Assembly (NCBI GenBank): GCA_965240325.2
Contig: OZ251225.1
Span: forward strand, 1,054,001 to 1,118,000
Length of the DNA: 64,000 nucleotides
Origin: Rebecca billardiae RCC1528
Taxonomy: Eukaryota; Haptophyta
Direction of reading: 5' to 3'
Within the stretch, counting starts at the first letter, position 1. Each line of letters opens with the position of its first letter. A program made the position numbers and the translations under genes. This document shows, in pieces, positions 12,320-22,909 of this stretch. Under the pieces are notes generated by a model. The model had not been told where the DNA came from. It saw nothing but the letters and a program-made list of their open reading frames with translations, and did no database searches.

Positions 12320-13682
12320 ATGGGGTCGCGCTTGAGTGCGCGCGCGTGCGCGACAGCAGCGGCGAAGCGCGCGTCAGGCCCGAGTGAGGGCGCCCGTTGC
12401 ACGGCCTGACCCTCACCCTGGAGCGCGCTGGCCGCCACGTGTCCTGCCTGCCTGCCAGATCTGATCCTGACCACGGTGTGCTACATGTGCGCGTCCGCGG
12501 GCATGTCCATCTTCAACAAGTTGGCCGTGAACCACTTCCCGGTGCCATTGACGCTCGTCTCGATTCAGATGCTCTTCACCGTTGTCGTCGTCCTATGCCA
12601 GCCCTCAAAGCTCACGTACGGCGGGCGCGAAGACATCACGCGCTGGTCGACGACGGTGCCGCCGCTCTTCGTGGGCATGCTCGCGACGTCGATGGTGGCC
12701 ATGCAGTACTCCACCCTCGGCACGATCGTCGTGTGCCGCAACATCGCGCCGATCCCGACGATGCTCGTCGAGAGCATGTTCCGCATCCCCTTCGTCATCT
12801 CCGGCCACACCATCCTCGCGCTCCTCACCATCATCGTGGGGGTGATTGTGTACGAGGCGAACGACATCAGCTTCTCAGCGCTCGGCGTGATCGCCATCAT
12901 CGTCAACATGATCTTCGCCATCCTCGAGCGGCTGAAACAGCGCGATCTCATGGCAAACCGACCGGTGCGCGCGCACGCGTGCCTTCGGGTGCCCTGCTCC
13001 CGCCACCGAGAGTGGCAGAGCGCGCACGGTGCACGCCGCCCCCTTGCTGACCATCCGCCCCGCTCCCGCGGTGCCAGGTGGAGCTCTCCAAGCGCATGAT
13101 GATGCTGCTGAACAACGGCCTCGGCATGCTCCCGTGCCTTCTACTCGCGATCACGTGGGGCGAGCACAGGTCATGGTCCGAGACATTCGGCTCCAACTCG
13201 ACGGTCGACATGAGCGGCAAGGTGTACCTGCTGATCTCGTGCGTCAACGGCCTCTTCATCTCCTACCTGGGGATCAGGCTGCAGCACATGGTGGCGGCGA
13301 CGACGTTCATGGTGATCACGAACGTGAACAAGTTCGCGGTGATCTTCTTCGGCATCGTCGGCCTCGGGGAATCGGTGCGCGCCCGCCGCGTCATGCCCTG
13401 CGCGCGCGGCACGCGCAGCGCGCCTGTGCGCTCAGGGCGTCCGCGACCTCCAACCCTGCCCCCGCGCGTGCCCGCTGGCAGCGAGGGTCGATGTCCCTGA
13501 TCGGCTGCACGCTCGCAATCACCGGTGGGTTCTACTACGCCGAGGCGCGCAAGCGTGCAGATGCGCTGCCGAAGCCGCCCCAGGAGCTCGACGAGGCGGA
13601 GCAGCCGCTGACAGGTCGCGTGCGTGACGTCGACGGCTCTGACGACGACGACGACGATGATGAGCCCGAGTTTGTGGACTAG
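12320..13682 (+). CDS. nucleotide-sugar transporter (DMT/TPT superfamily, SLC35-like)
   Basis: Four exons (12320-12383, 12459-12964, 13078-13374, 13482-13682) join in frame to 355 aa. The protein would exchange a nucleotide sugar for nucleoside monophosphate across the Golgi or ER membrane. The first exon is short and supplies MGSRLSARACATAAAKR; its GTGAGG donor is my inference. The second begins with a membrane helix containing CYMCASAGMSIFNKLAV, the start typical of this family. It continues with VPLTLVSIQMLF, GTIVVCRNIAPIPTMLVE and several more helices. Exon 3 has the paired SKRMMMLLNNGLGMLP and FMVITNVNKFAVIFFG helices that face the substrate path, and exon 4 gives SLIGCTLAITGGFYYAEAR. 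About ten membrane segments fit. The tail is acidic (a run of Asp). GDP-mannose is a plausible substrate but is not proven. Confidence 0.85.
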
Positions 13683-14005
13683 ACTGTCGACCGTAGTCAG
13701 TCCGGACTCTGGCGGCGGAGCTTGTGAGACTGTGCATGCCGGTCCCGCCTCCAGCTGTTGTCAGACTTAGCAGACTGGACTGTCAACTTGGTAGTGGAGA
13801 CAGCCCTTGCCGCCCTTCCGCTTGCTTATTGGCTCTTCTGTCAATGTCAAGCACTGTGATCTCGCCTGCCTGAGCTGTGTGCGTCTCTTATTTTTAGTCA
13901 AGGGGCGTCAATCTCGCCTGCCTGAGCTGTGTGCGTCTCTTATTCTTAGTAAACTGTAGGAGTCCTTGACTCTGTACCCCCCGACTGCGTGCGAACGAAT
14001 CAACG
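13683..14005. other. intergenic spacer with two copies of a short dispersed element
   Basis: Contains two tandem copies of a 41-48 bp element, at 13859-13899 and 13911-13958, which recurs at 51.53 kb. Nothing else is recognised. Confidence 0.6.
13859..13958 (+). repeat. two copies of a short dispersed element (third at 51.53 kb)
   Basis: Each copy contains the core CTCGCCTGCCTGAGCTGTGT followed by GCGTCTCTTATT. The first copy ends TTTTTAGTCAAG, the second TCTTAGTAAACTGTA. The spacing between copies is 52 bp. Confidence 0.9.
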
Positions 14006-14641
14006 ATGGCGGCGGCTGCTCATCCGTCTCGCTGGTCGTGTGCTCTGCTCTCGCTTCTGCTTGGTGGGTCCCAGGCCAGCCAAGTGCTGACGCGCCGTGC
14101 GGCTGTTCGCAGCGCGTTTGCCCCTGCGGCTGGGCTCGCTGGAGTCGCCGCTTTCCCGATCGCTGTGTACAGTGCCGATGGGCAAGTCGCGACGGCTGGG
14201 CGCAGCCTGTCGACGGCCGAGCTGAAGCGCAAGCTGCTCGAGGACATCAGCGAGAAGCGTTTCATGGTCACGGGCAACCTGTCGCCCGAGCTCTACGCGT
14301 CAGAGGCGAAGTTCACCGACGAGATCGACACGTACGACCTCAAGAGCTACGTCCGCGGCACTGGCCAGCTCTTCGACGGGAGCAAGTCCACGTTCAAACT
14401 CGTTGGTGATCTCGCGTTCGACGACAATGACCGCACCATCCGCTACCGCTTCGATGAGATCCTGTCATTCAAGATTCCTCTTGAGCCAAAGGTGCGCGTC
14501 AGTGGTGAGGTGGTGCTCAAGCGAGGTGACGACGGGCTCATCACCTCCTACCGCGAGTACTGGGATCAGAGCGTGCCCAGCACACTCGTCGATCTCTTCC
14601 TCGATGGCACGGGAATCAAGAAGGCGCCCGCGCTGGCGTGA
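14006..14641 (+). CDS. plastid-targeted SnoaL/NTF2-like protein
   Basis: A single exon of 211 aa. The N-terminus has a signal peptide (WSCALLSLLLGGSQAS), then a basic segment with a twin arginine (VLTRRAAVRS) and a hydrophobic run (AAGLAGVAAFPIAVYSA), as for proteins routed to the thylakoid lumen. The mature part of about 150 residues looks like the NTF2/SnoaL cone fold found in several algal and plant plastid proteins: a first helix (LKRKLLEDISEKRF), then SPELYASEAKFTDEI, LKSYVRGTGQLFDG and strands ending IPLEPKVRVSGEVVLKR and YREYWDQSVPSTL. The catalytic or binding role is unknown. It ends just before the large palindrome. Confidence 0.72.
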   Translation: MAAAAHPSRWSCALLSLLLGGSQASQVLTRRAAVRSAFAPAAGLAGVAAFPIAVYSADGQVATAGRSLSTAELKRKLLEDISEKRFMVTGNLSPELYASEAKFTDEIDTYDLKSYVRGTGQLFDGSKSTFKLVGDLAFDDNDRTIRYRFDEILSFKIPLEPKVRVSGEVVLKRGDDGLITSYREYWDQSVPSTLVDLFLDGTGIKKAPALA

Positions 14642-15119
14642 GCGGGAGCTTTGATGGCGCCCACTGGATAGGTACGATGCGGCGTAATCAACAAGGCAGA
14701 TTATGGCGCTATACGGCGCGGCTAGATCAGATCATCACTTACTCAGGTCACACAGTCCGACGTGCCTGTGCCCGTGCCCGTGGCTGCCCGGCCTCAGGCT
14801 CAGTCCGAGACTCCGAGTCAGTGGCATCGGATAGTCAATATGCGCCAGATGACTACTGCGTACCGCGTACGTGACGACGCGATGATGATGACGATATAAT
14901 GACCGCGTTTCGCGGTCCTTTTCCGTAGAACGAACGTAGTTCGGGGCCCGCGGCCGCGGTGGCGGTGCACCCTCCGTCGCAGTCGTCTATTGACAGACCA
15001 GTTGCATGCCCGTACAACTAGACTCCAGCGGCGCGCCGCTGCGCCCCGGTGCCGGCGCCGGGCGCGGGCCCATCGCAGCCGCCGGCGCCGGCGCCCGGAT
15101 TGTGTGCAGGCGGATGCGA

Positions 15120-15420
15120 CGAGGCGTGATCGACGCATGAGCGCGACTCCACGTGCACGCCAGGCCACGTGAAGCTGACAGCCAGGGAACACGGTGCGGG
15201 GCCGCGGATTCGTTCGGGCCGCTGCTGCTGACCGCGCTGTCTGTCGTCACCGCGCGCCGCCGGGCAGCGCCAGGAGTAGATGATTTGCACTGGTCCGAGT
15301 AGGGTTCGACCAGCGCCTGCGCGACGGCCGACAGGCGGGCGCGAGGCGTGATCGACGCATGAGCGCAACTCTATCTACGTGCACGCCAGGCCACGCGGAG
15401 CAGACAGCCAGAGGGAGCAC
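15120..15420. repeat. direct repeat inside the left outer arm
   Basis: About 75 bp beginning CGAGGCGTGATCGACGCATG at 15120 recurs at 15342, 222 bp on, with a few substitutions and a short insertion. The right outer arm carries the same pair in inverse orientation. Confidence 0.8.
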
Positions 15421-16140
15421 TGTGTGTGCCGAGGTGCGAGGGCACCGGTGATTGTTATTCACTCCGCACGCCGCGGTTGCACTGTGACACGGGGTCACGG
15501 GGTGACACACCTCGGTCAGGCTCGGCACGCGTCGCAGAGGCACGGCCAGCTCTGGGGACGTCGCGCACCACCGTCGTCCGCGCCGCAGCTCGTCCTCCTA
15601 GGTCCGCCCGTCCAGCGCTGCAGACAGACTTGCCGGCGCGGGCCGAGAGTGCCGGCACGGAACAGATCGATGGATTCGGGTTGGCGCGCCTGCTCTGAAG
15701 AAGAGTTCTGGGAGACCCTGGCGGAGAGGCATGACAAGGGGGGCGTGTGGTGAAGTCGGAGACTCAGAGATCGATCAGTCCGGCATCAGTCAGGCGCCGC
15801 TGCCCCCGAGCTTGCGAGAGCCCGAACAAAGGGCGGCGGCTGCTGGCGCCGGCTCGGACGCGCGGCCCCGGCCCCGCAGGCATCGATCGACAGGGCGGCA
15901 GGGCCTCCGCAGGGGCGCGCGGAGTGACTAGTGAGCGGGGCACGAACACGATGTCGACGGCCGTCGGGACCCGCCGCAGACGCGCGCTCCAGGCGCCACT
16001 GGCCGCGCGCACCTGCCCATCGCCCGCCCCTGCTTGGAGGCGAGAGTCGCGCGGCGCCCTCGCCACCTCCGCCAACGGGCTCAAACCTGCTGCCTTGCGA
16101 CGACGGCAAGTTTTGAGGCTCGCCAGCTGGTGCGTCGATC

Positions 16141-16185
16141 AGTGACTATGAAATGGGCTGGCGACGAATAGCTGCGGGTATTTTT
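16141..16185 (+). repeat. 45-bp repeat, copy 1
   Basis: Contains TATGAAATGGGCTGG and ACGAATAGCTGCGGGTATTT. A second copy lies at 17588-17633. Confidence 0.85.
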
Positions 16186-17555
16186 CAATGTCTCGCTATA
16201 TTGGAGTTGGTGAGAGTCGTTCTTGCGGCGGCGAGGCCCATATTTATTTACTATGGTCACACATGAACGACTGAGTCCACCCGTAATCAGTTACTCACCC
16301 TCGCACACTTGGGCGTGGGTTTCGTTGATTCCTCTGTTCACTATTCAAGACGGAGGCCACTCCACCGAAATCGTGCCCGTCCCGGGCTAGCCGCTCCACT
16401 GGCGTCCCGGGCTAGGCCCGGGACGCTCCGAGCGCGTCCCGGGCTAGCTGGCGCAGCGGGAGATAGTATTGAGCTCATAGGCGATGCCGCCGCGCCGCGT
16501 GCGCGCCCTCCGTCTCGCGCTGGCTGCGGCCGGGAGCGCGCGCGGCAAGCCGGCGCGTGCGGTCGGGCACCGGCGCTGAGGTATAGTGTGCCCATCCGCG
16601 CCCTCGGCTTGTGTCTGCGCGCCCTCCTCCGCCGCTGCGGGGCGCGCGTGTGGTCGCGCTGCCTCGCTCCCTGGGCGCACCGAAAGCGCGAGCGCGCAAC
16701 GGGTCACATGTGGCGTGTCGGACCCAACGCGTGCTCGCCTGGCGTGGGCTTTGGGTTCGTCATGGCCCTGGTCACGCGCGACGCCGGCCGTGCCCAGCCT
16801 TCTGACCGCGCGCAGCGCGCGTAGCACTGGCAGTCCCAGCTGCAGTCGAGCTGACCCGTCGGGGCTCGGCGGCACCCAGCCACTGGTAGGCGGCCGTGAT
16901 CAGTCCACGCGTGAGTTAGACAGCGGCTACACATCAGGCAGGTCGCGCTCTGCCGCGTGCAGGGCGGTTGCACAGCCACAAGTGCCCCCGCGATCGCGGC
17001 GCGCTCAGGTACGAACCAGAGCGCCGCAGTATTTTGTTGCATGCGCGCCGCCGGCAGGTGGCGAGCTGGGCCGTGCTGGTCGGTGTGGCTGGCGGGCGCG
17101 CTCGCGTGCGTGGCATGAGCGAGCGCGCCGCCGCCCTCGCCTGCCGCCCACGTCGCGCGCCGCGCGGCTGCGCGGCCTACGTCGCTTCGGCGCTCGCGTG
17201 GCCGGCAGCTCCCGATGGCAGCGTGGCCGGAAGGCGGCACCGGCGCCACTGCGCTTGGCTGGCAAATACGCTGCAGTATTCATACAGCATCTTGGCATAC
17301 GAAGCAGCTAGCTGCAAAGTAGGGCATGGTCACTGCCGTTGCCATGCCATCAAGCCGTGAGCGCGCAGCATCGGCATGAGTATCACCGCATGACGAGATG
17401 GATGCACAGCAGCACAGCTACTGTGTACTTTGGCTCTGGCTGGCGGTGACCGGGTGCGTGCCCAGAGCATGTCAGCTGAGACTGGAACAGCGCTGCATCG
17501 TGGTGTACCAGCCACCCGTCCCAGAAAGCCCGTGAGCCCGTCTTCGGCTCAGCGG

Positions 17556-17585
17556 GCTCAAAACATTCCATGGAATGTTTTGAGC
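17556..17585. repeat. perfect 30-bp palindrome
   Basis: A self-complementary sequence with no loop, centred between 17570 and 17571 (CATTCCATGGAATG core). It abuts copy 2 of the 45-bp repeat. Confidence 0.93.
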
Positions 17586-17587
17586 TC

Positions 17588-17633
17588 AGTGATTATGAAA
17601 TGGGCTGGTAACGAATAGCTGCGGGTATTTTCA
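17588..17633 (+). repeat. 45-bp repeat, copy 2
   Basis: Same element as at 16141-16185 with three or four differences. Confidence 0.85.
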
Positions 17634-18024
17634 AATACCAGGAGCCTTGATGTAGGGGGCTGGGACGGGTGGGTTCGGAGGCCACCGTAGATGAGCGGAA
17701 GTTGGCTCACACCGGGTGACGGGCCTGTCACGCACAGCCCCAGGCCCTGCCCATCAGCGCGCGCATACTGTAGCCGTGGCTCGGCCTTGTCATTGGCTAG
17801 CGTATCGTACTTGGCAGCAGCCGAGCACCTCCGTGCACTGAGCTGCGTGTTGCGCCGTGATTTGTGGATGATGCGTGATGGCTTCGTCGCACCACGCGTG
17901 TACCCTCGCACGGACCCGCCAGATGGGTGCTGCTCCGGCAGCCCCAGCCCGTGACAAGTCGGCACGAATATGTGCGAATTCGAGGCCTCATCAGGGACTG
18001 CTGTATATTCAGTCAGGGGCACTT

Positions 18025-18151
18025 GGTGTATCGGTCAGTGGTTCGAGGTTGGGTGAGGGTGGTGGTTGGTTGGGGGCTGGCCAGGGTAGGGCTGGAGGCT
18101 TCGGCCGCCAGTCTGATCACCCGGAGCCCGTTATAAAGGGGAATTTAAAAA
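18025..18151 (+). repeat. A-tailed dispersed element, copy 1 (about 127 bp)
   Basis: Begins GGTGTATCGGTCAGTGGTTC, contains GGTTGGGTGAGGGTGGTGGT and GGCTTCGGCCGCCAGTCTGA, and ends GTTATAAAGGGG plus an A-rich tail. Other copies are at 51755-51889 (inverse) and 61050-61181. A short retroposon is possible; no A box was found. Confidence 0.9.
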
Positions 18152-19671
18152 CTCGCTTGACGCTCCTAAGTAAAGCGCTTTCATCCGGGCTCTTCATCAT
18201 TGCCTCCGTCGATTCAACGGACGCCGTGGGCGTGGCAGGTGCCAACGTCACAACTGACGCCACCTTAAGCACCATCCCACTTCGCTTAGGGCGTGTGCCT
18301 ATGCGACAGCATCCAGTCGTCTTATGCGTGCGCACGCAGCCGCTCGCAAGCCGAGGCGGTGCCGCTCACTGAGCGTGTGCAGCGTTCGAGCTGCGCACCT
18401 CGCATGTGGCCGACTCTGGCGCAAGTGCAGGCTGCCGTACGCCACTGGGTCTCCGCAACACGGGCAAGAGGGGCGACGCAACATCTCGGTGCGTGCGCAT
18501 ACCTTCTGCTCACGTATCCTGTGATTTGTGACCAGCCATGGGCATTGTCCATCTACCGAGCCCGCAGGGTGAGGTTTGCCGCGGACGACAGTCAGCCTGC
18601 TGAGCTGTTATTGTACCACCCCAGAATCCGTGAGCACTGCCGGACATCAAGATACGAGGAGACACGTGGCATGCGGGCACTCATAGACGCAAGACCGCCG
18701 GCATCAACCTCTTCACCCGCCGCCCCGCTCGCGAACTAGTAAGGACCAGTTCTTCAGCTGGCCCACGGCAGCCACTGTGTCCGATGTCCACTGGAGCTGC
18801 CGGCCGCGCGAGCGCCAAAGCGACGTAGGCCGCGCGGCCGCGCAGCCGCGCGGCGCGCGACGTGGGCGGCAGGCGAGGGCGGCGGCGCGCTCGCTCATGC
18901 CACGCACGCGAGCGCGCCCGCCAGCCACACCGACCAGCACGGCCCAGCTCGCCACCTGCCGGCGGCGCGCATGCAACAAAATACTGCGGCGCTCTGGTTC
19001 GTACCTGAGCGCGCCGCGATCGCGGGGGCACTTGTGGCTGTGCAACCGCCCTGCACGCGGCAGAGCGCGACCTGCCTGATGTGTAGCCGCTGTCTAACTC
19101 ACGCGTGGACTGATCACGGCCGCCTACCAGTGGCTGGGTGCCGCCGAGCCCCGACGGGTCAGCTCGACTGCAGCTGGGACTGCCAGTGCTACGCGCGCTG
19201 CGCGCGGTCAGAAGGCTGGGCACGGCCGGCGTCGCGCGTGACCAGGGCCATGACGAACCCAAAGCCCACGCCAGGCGAGCACGCGTTGGGTCCGACACGC
19301 CACACGTGACCCGTTGCGCGCTCGCGCTTTCGGTGCGCCCAGGGAGCGAGGCAGCGCGACCACACGCGCGCCCCGCAGCGGCGGAGGAGGGCGCGCAGAC
19401 ACAAGCCGAGGGCGCGGATGGGCACACTATACCTCAGCGCCGGTGCCCGACCGCACGCGCCGGCTTGCCGCGCGCGCTCCCGGCCGCAGCCAGCGCGAGA
19501 CGGAGGGCGCGCACGCGGCGCGGCGGCATCGCCTATGAGCTCAATACTATCTCCCGCTGCGCCAGCTAGCCCGGGACGCGCTCGGAGCGTCCCGGGCCTA
19601 GCCCGGGACGCCAGTGGAGCGGCTAGCCCGGGACGGGCACGATTTCGGTGGAGTGGCCTCAGACGGCGGAC

Positions 19672-20111
19672 GCGCCCTTTTTCGACGAGGATGCACCTGT
19701 AAGGGAGTCTCAAAATTCGAAACTCGGTCTCCTCCAGCCCTGAAAATCGTCCCCCGTCCCTTTTTTCTTTGATCAAAGATCTTTTTGAAACGTGGTTCGG
19801 GCCCGCTGGTGCGGGCTCCACGCTGCGCGCTCCGCCCTGCACCGCGGGCCATAATCATCGCGCGTGTCATCATCATCAGCAATCATCGTCTAATAATAAA
19901 TTATATATATACTATATATATAGTATATTATGGCCCGCGGTGCAGGGCGGAGCGCGCAGCGTGGAGCCCGCACCAGCGGGCCCGAACAACGTTTCAAAAA
20001 GATCTTTGATCAAGAAAAAAGGGACGGGGGACGATTTTCATGGCTGGAGGAGACCGAGTTTCGAATTTTGAGACCCTCTCTAACATGCATCACGGCCGAA
20101 AAAGGTCGCGC
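19672..20111. mobile_element. MITE-like hairpin element in the right arm
   Basis: Arms of about 185 bp (19672-19856 and 19927-20111) are inverted copies around a 70-bp A+T-rich loop full of TATA. The inner 110 bp of each arm are nearly identical, including TTTGATCAAAGATCTTTTT; the outer parts are more diverged. It has no coding capacity. No target duplication could be fixed. It is absent from the matching place in the left arm of the large palindrome. Confidence 0.8.
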
Positions 20112-21898
20112 CCACGGCAAGTTCATAGTAAAGCGTGGAGTGACGCCCGTCCAAAAAACTTCACGCCCTTTAGGATCCCTAACGTAACGAACCGTTACAA
20201 GCGATTTTTCCGGCCAATGAGATTGCAGCAAGGTCCAAGGAGCGATGACGTATCTAGATGGAGATTGCCGCGAACCGATGTGACCATGTACGTCCCTTGA
20301 ATCAGTTGAATCAACTATTCAATCGCGCCGTGTCTGTATCAGGAGCCGACGAGGCAAGGGTCAGTAGCCGATGGGCCAACCTCGGCGAATCTCAATACTA
20401 TCTGACACGAGTGGAGCCGGCTGCCCAGCAAAGCCAAACCTTGGTTGCCGCGGCTGCGGCGAGACTCACTGGCTCCGCGAGAGGGGGCGAGCCGCACGAG
20501 CGACCGACGGGTGAGGACGGCGATGGGCACGTGCGCGCGGCGAGTTGCGCCTGGAGCGCGCGGCTGCGGCGGGTCCCGACTGCCGTCGACATCGCGTTCG
20601 TGCCCCCGCTCACTCCGCGCGCCCCCGCCGCCCCGTGTCGATGCCTGCGCGCGGCCGCGCGCCGGTCGGCGCCGGATGCCTGCGCGCGGCCGCGCGCCGG
20701 TCGGCGCCGGGGCGCCCCGGCCGCGCCGCGGCAGCCGCCCTGTATTCGGGCTCTCGCAAGCTCGGGGGCAGCGGCGCCTGATGCCGGACTGATCGATCTC
20801 TGAGTCTTCGACTTCACCACGCGCCGCCCTTGCCATGCCTTTCCGGGGAGCGCCGGCGATCCGAGTCCATCGTCGACGGTCGACTCTGAGCGAGGGCTAC
20901 GCCTCGGAACTGAACGGTACTCTACGAGGAGGACGAGCTGCGCGGGCGACGGTGGTGCGTGACGTCCCCAGAGCTGGCTGTGCCTCTGCAACGCGTGCCG
21001 AGCCTGATCGAGGTGTGTCAGCCCGTGCACGCGCGGCGTGCGCGAACGATCCGTGACTGGTGCCCAATCGCACCTCCGACCTCGGCACCGTGCTCCCTCG
21101 GGCTGTCAGCTCCGCGTGGCCTGGCGTGCACGTCGAGTTGCGCTCATGCGTCGATCACGCCTCGCGCCCGCCTGTCGGCCGTCGCGCAGGCGCTGGTCGA
21201 ACCCTACTCGGACCAGTGCAAATCATCTAACTATCCTGGCGCTCGGCCGGTGCGCGGTGACCCGCGGCGGGACAGCGGTCAGTCAGCAGCAGCGGCCCGA
21301 ACGAATCCGCGGCCCCGCACCGTGCTCCCTGGCTGTCAGCTTCGCGTGGCCTGGCGTGCACGTGGAGTCGCGCTCATGCGTCGATCACGCCTCGTCGCAT
21401 CCGCCTGTACACAATCGGCGCCGCGCCGGCGGCTGCGAAGTGCGCCGATGGGCCCGCGCCCCGGGCGCGGCGGGCGGCGGCGCGCCGCTGGAGTCTAGTT
21501 GTACGGGCATGCAACTCCGGGTCTGTCAATAGACGACTGCGATGGAGGGTGCACCGCCACCGCGGGCCCTGAACTACGTTCGTTCTACGGAAAAGGACCG
21601 CGGAACGCGGTCATATCGGCCGCTGCCGTTGCGGACGGCCGACGGGTCGTCGACCTTCCCGCGCCCGGCGGCGCGGACTTGGTGAAGGGCGCTGATGTCG
21701 CAGTAGTGATATCGATCGATCTGCTGATCGTCATCAGCGCAGCAGTCGTACAGCTAGTGTGTAGAGTGCGCGCCTGGCATGCATCGCTTGGCCGGCTTCG
21801 GGCTTGGCGGACGTCGTCGTCGGCTGGTGGAGCCTGGATGCTGCTGCCGCCGCCGCCACCGCCGTGCTGCTGCCGCCGCGGCCGCCGCGCCACTCAGC

Positions 21899-22868
21899 TC
21901 ACTCATCATAGTCGTAGTAGTAGCCGCCTGCCGAGCCCCGGCGCTGCTGAGACAGAGGTGGCAAGCGCTCAGAGGGCGGCGGAGCGCGCGCGGCGAGCGG
22001 CAGCGGCGCCTTGCGCGAGAGCATCTCTCGCGAGCGCTCGCTCTTCCGCTTGAGCTCGTGCCGCTTCGCCACCGCCGCCGCCGCGCTGCTCGTGACGTGC
22101 GCCGGCAGGAGCGAGTAGTTCACCAGCCCGGGCATGGGCGCGAGGTGGGGCAGCATAGCGCTCGCCTTGGTGCCGGCGCTGAGCGCGCTGCGCAGCACCG
22201 ACTCGGAGGTGCCTGGCCGCTGGTACGAGCGCCCTGAGCGCAGCCCGAGCGCCGGCCCCTCCACGCCTTGCTGCGAGGCCGCCCAGCGGCGCGCGAGCGC
22301 GTCCACCAGCCCGCGGTACTCCGCGCTCGCGCTGCGGTCCGCCGCGCGCACGGGCGACAGCTCGGCGCCGAGCTCCGCCTTGAACTCGTCGATGAGCTGC
22401 AGGTCTTGCACCGCCTCCTCATCGACAGGCTCCTCCTCCTCCGCCTCCGCCTCGGCCGCGGGCGCGGACGCCTCCTCGACGGACATGCTCTGCGGCAGCT
22501 CGTCCGCCGCGTAGATCTCGTCGAGGGGATGCAGCGCCTCCGCCGCCTCGGGCACCGCGTCGACGGGGTAGGGCTCCTCCAGCACCTCCTTGAGGCGCGC
22601 GAGCATCTTGGCGCGCTCCGCGTCGTGCTGCGCGTGCGTGAACTCGCCCGCGCGCGACTTCTTGAGCTGCTGATACTCGATGAGCGCGTCGAAGGCCTGC
22701 GGCGCGAGCGTCTCGAAGTCGATGCCCTCCTGCGCGCGCGCGCGCGTCGGGAGGGGCAGGGCACGCGCGCGTGAGGCCGGCGGGGCGCGCGAGAGCGTCG
22801 CCGTTGCGCGCGCGCGCGAGAGAGAGCGCACGGCCGCGCCAATCGCTCGCGGTGCGTGTGGCGCGCGC

Positions 22869-22909
<41 letters not shown>

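Larger units (their letters stand above)
14896..21618. repeat. 6.7-kb imperfect palindrome
   Basis: The left outer arm (14896 to about 16110) is the diverged reverse complement of the right outer arm (about 20450 to 21618). The left inner arm (about 16352-17215) is the near-identical reverse complement of the right inner arm (about 18790-19664). A centre of about 1.6 kb (17216-18790) is unique. The right side is about 500 bp longer because of a nested hairpin element. The order of segments is collinear, so this is one structure and not two independent pairs. Confidence 0.93.
14642..21898. other. 7.2-kb stretch without a supported gene, mostly palindrome
   Basis: Nearly all of it belongs to the inverted-repeat structure listed separately. 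Long open frames in the arms are mirror images of each other on opposite strands, Arg/Ala/Pro-rich and without domains. The 270 bp at each edge show nothing recognised. Confidence 0.6.

Noticed and set aside
15295-15320. GGGTTCGACC resembling a tRNA T-loop
   Set aside because: No matching acceptor stem, anticodon arm or D-arm in the surrounding 80 bases.
16309-19842. Paired 170-250 codon frames in the palindrome arms
   Set aside because: Mirror copies created by the inverted repeat; overlapping alternative frames are equally long and none resembles a protein family.
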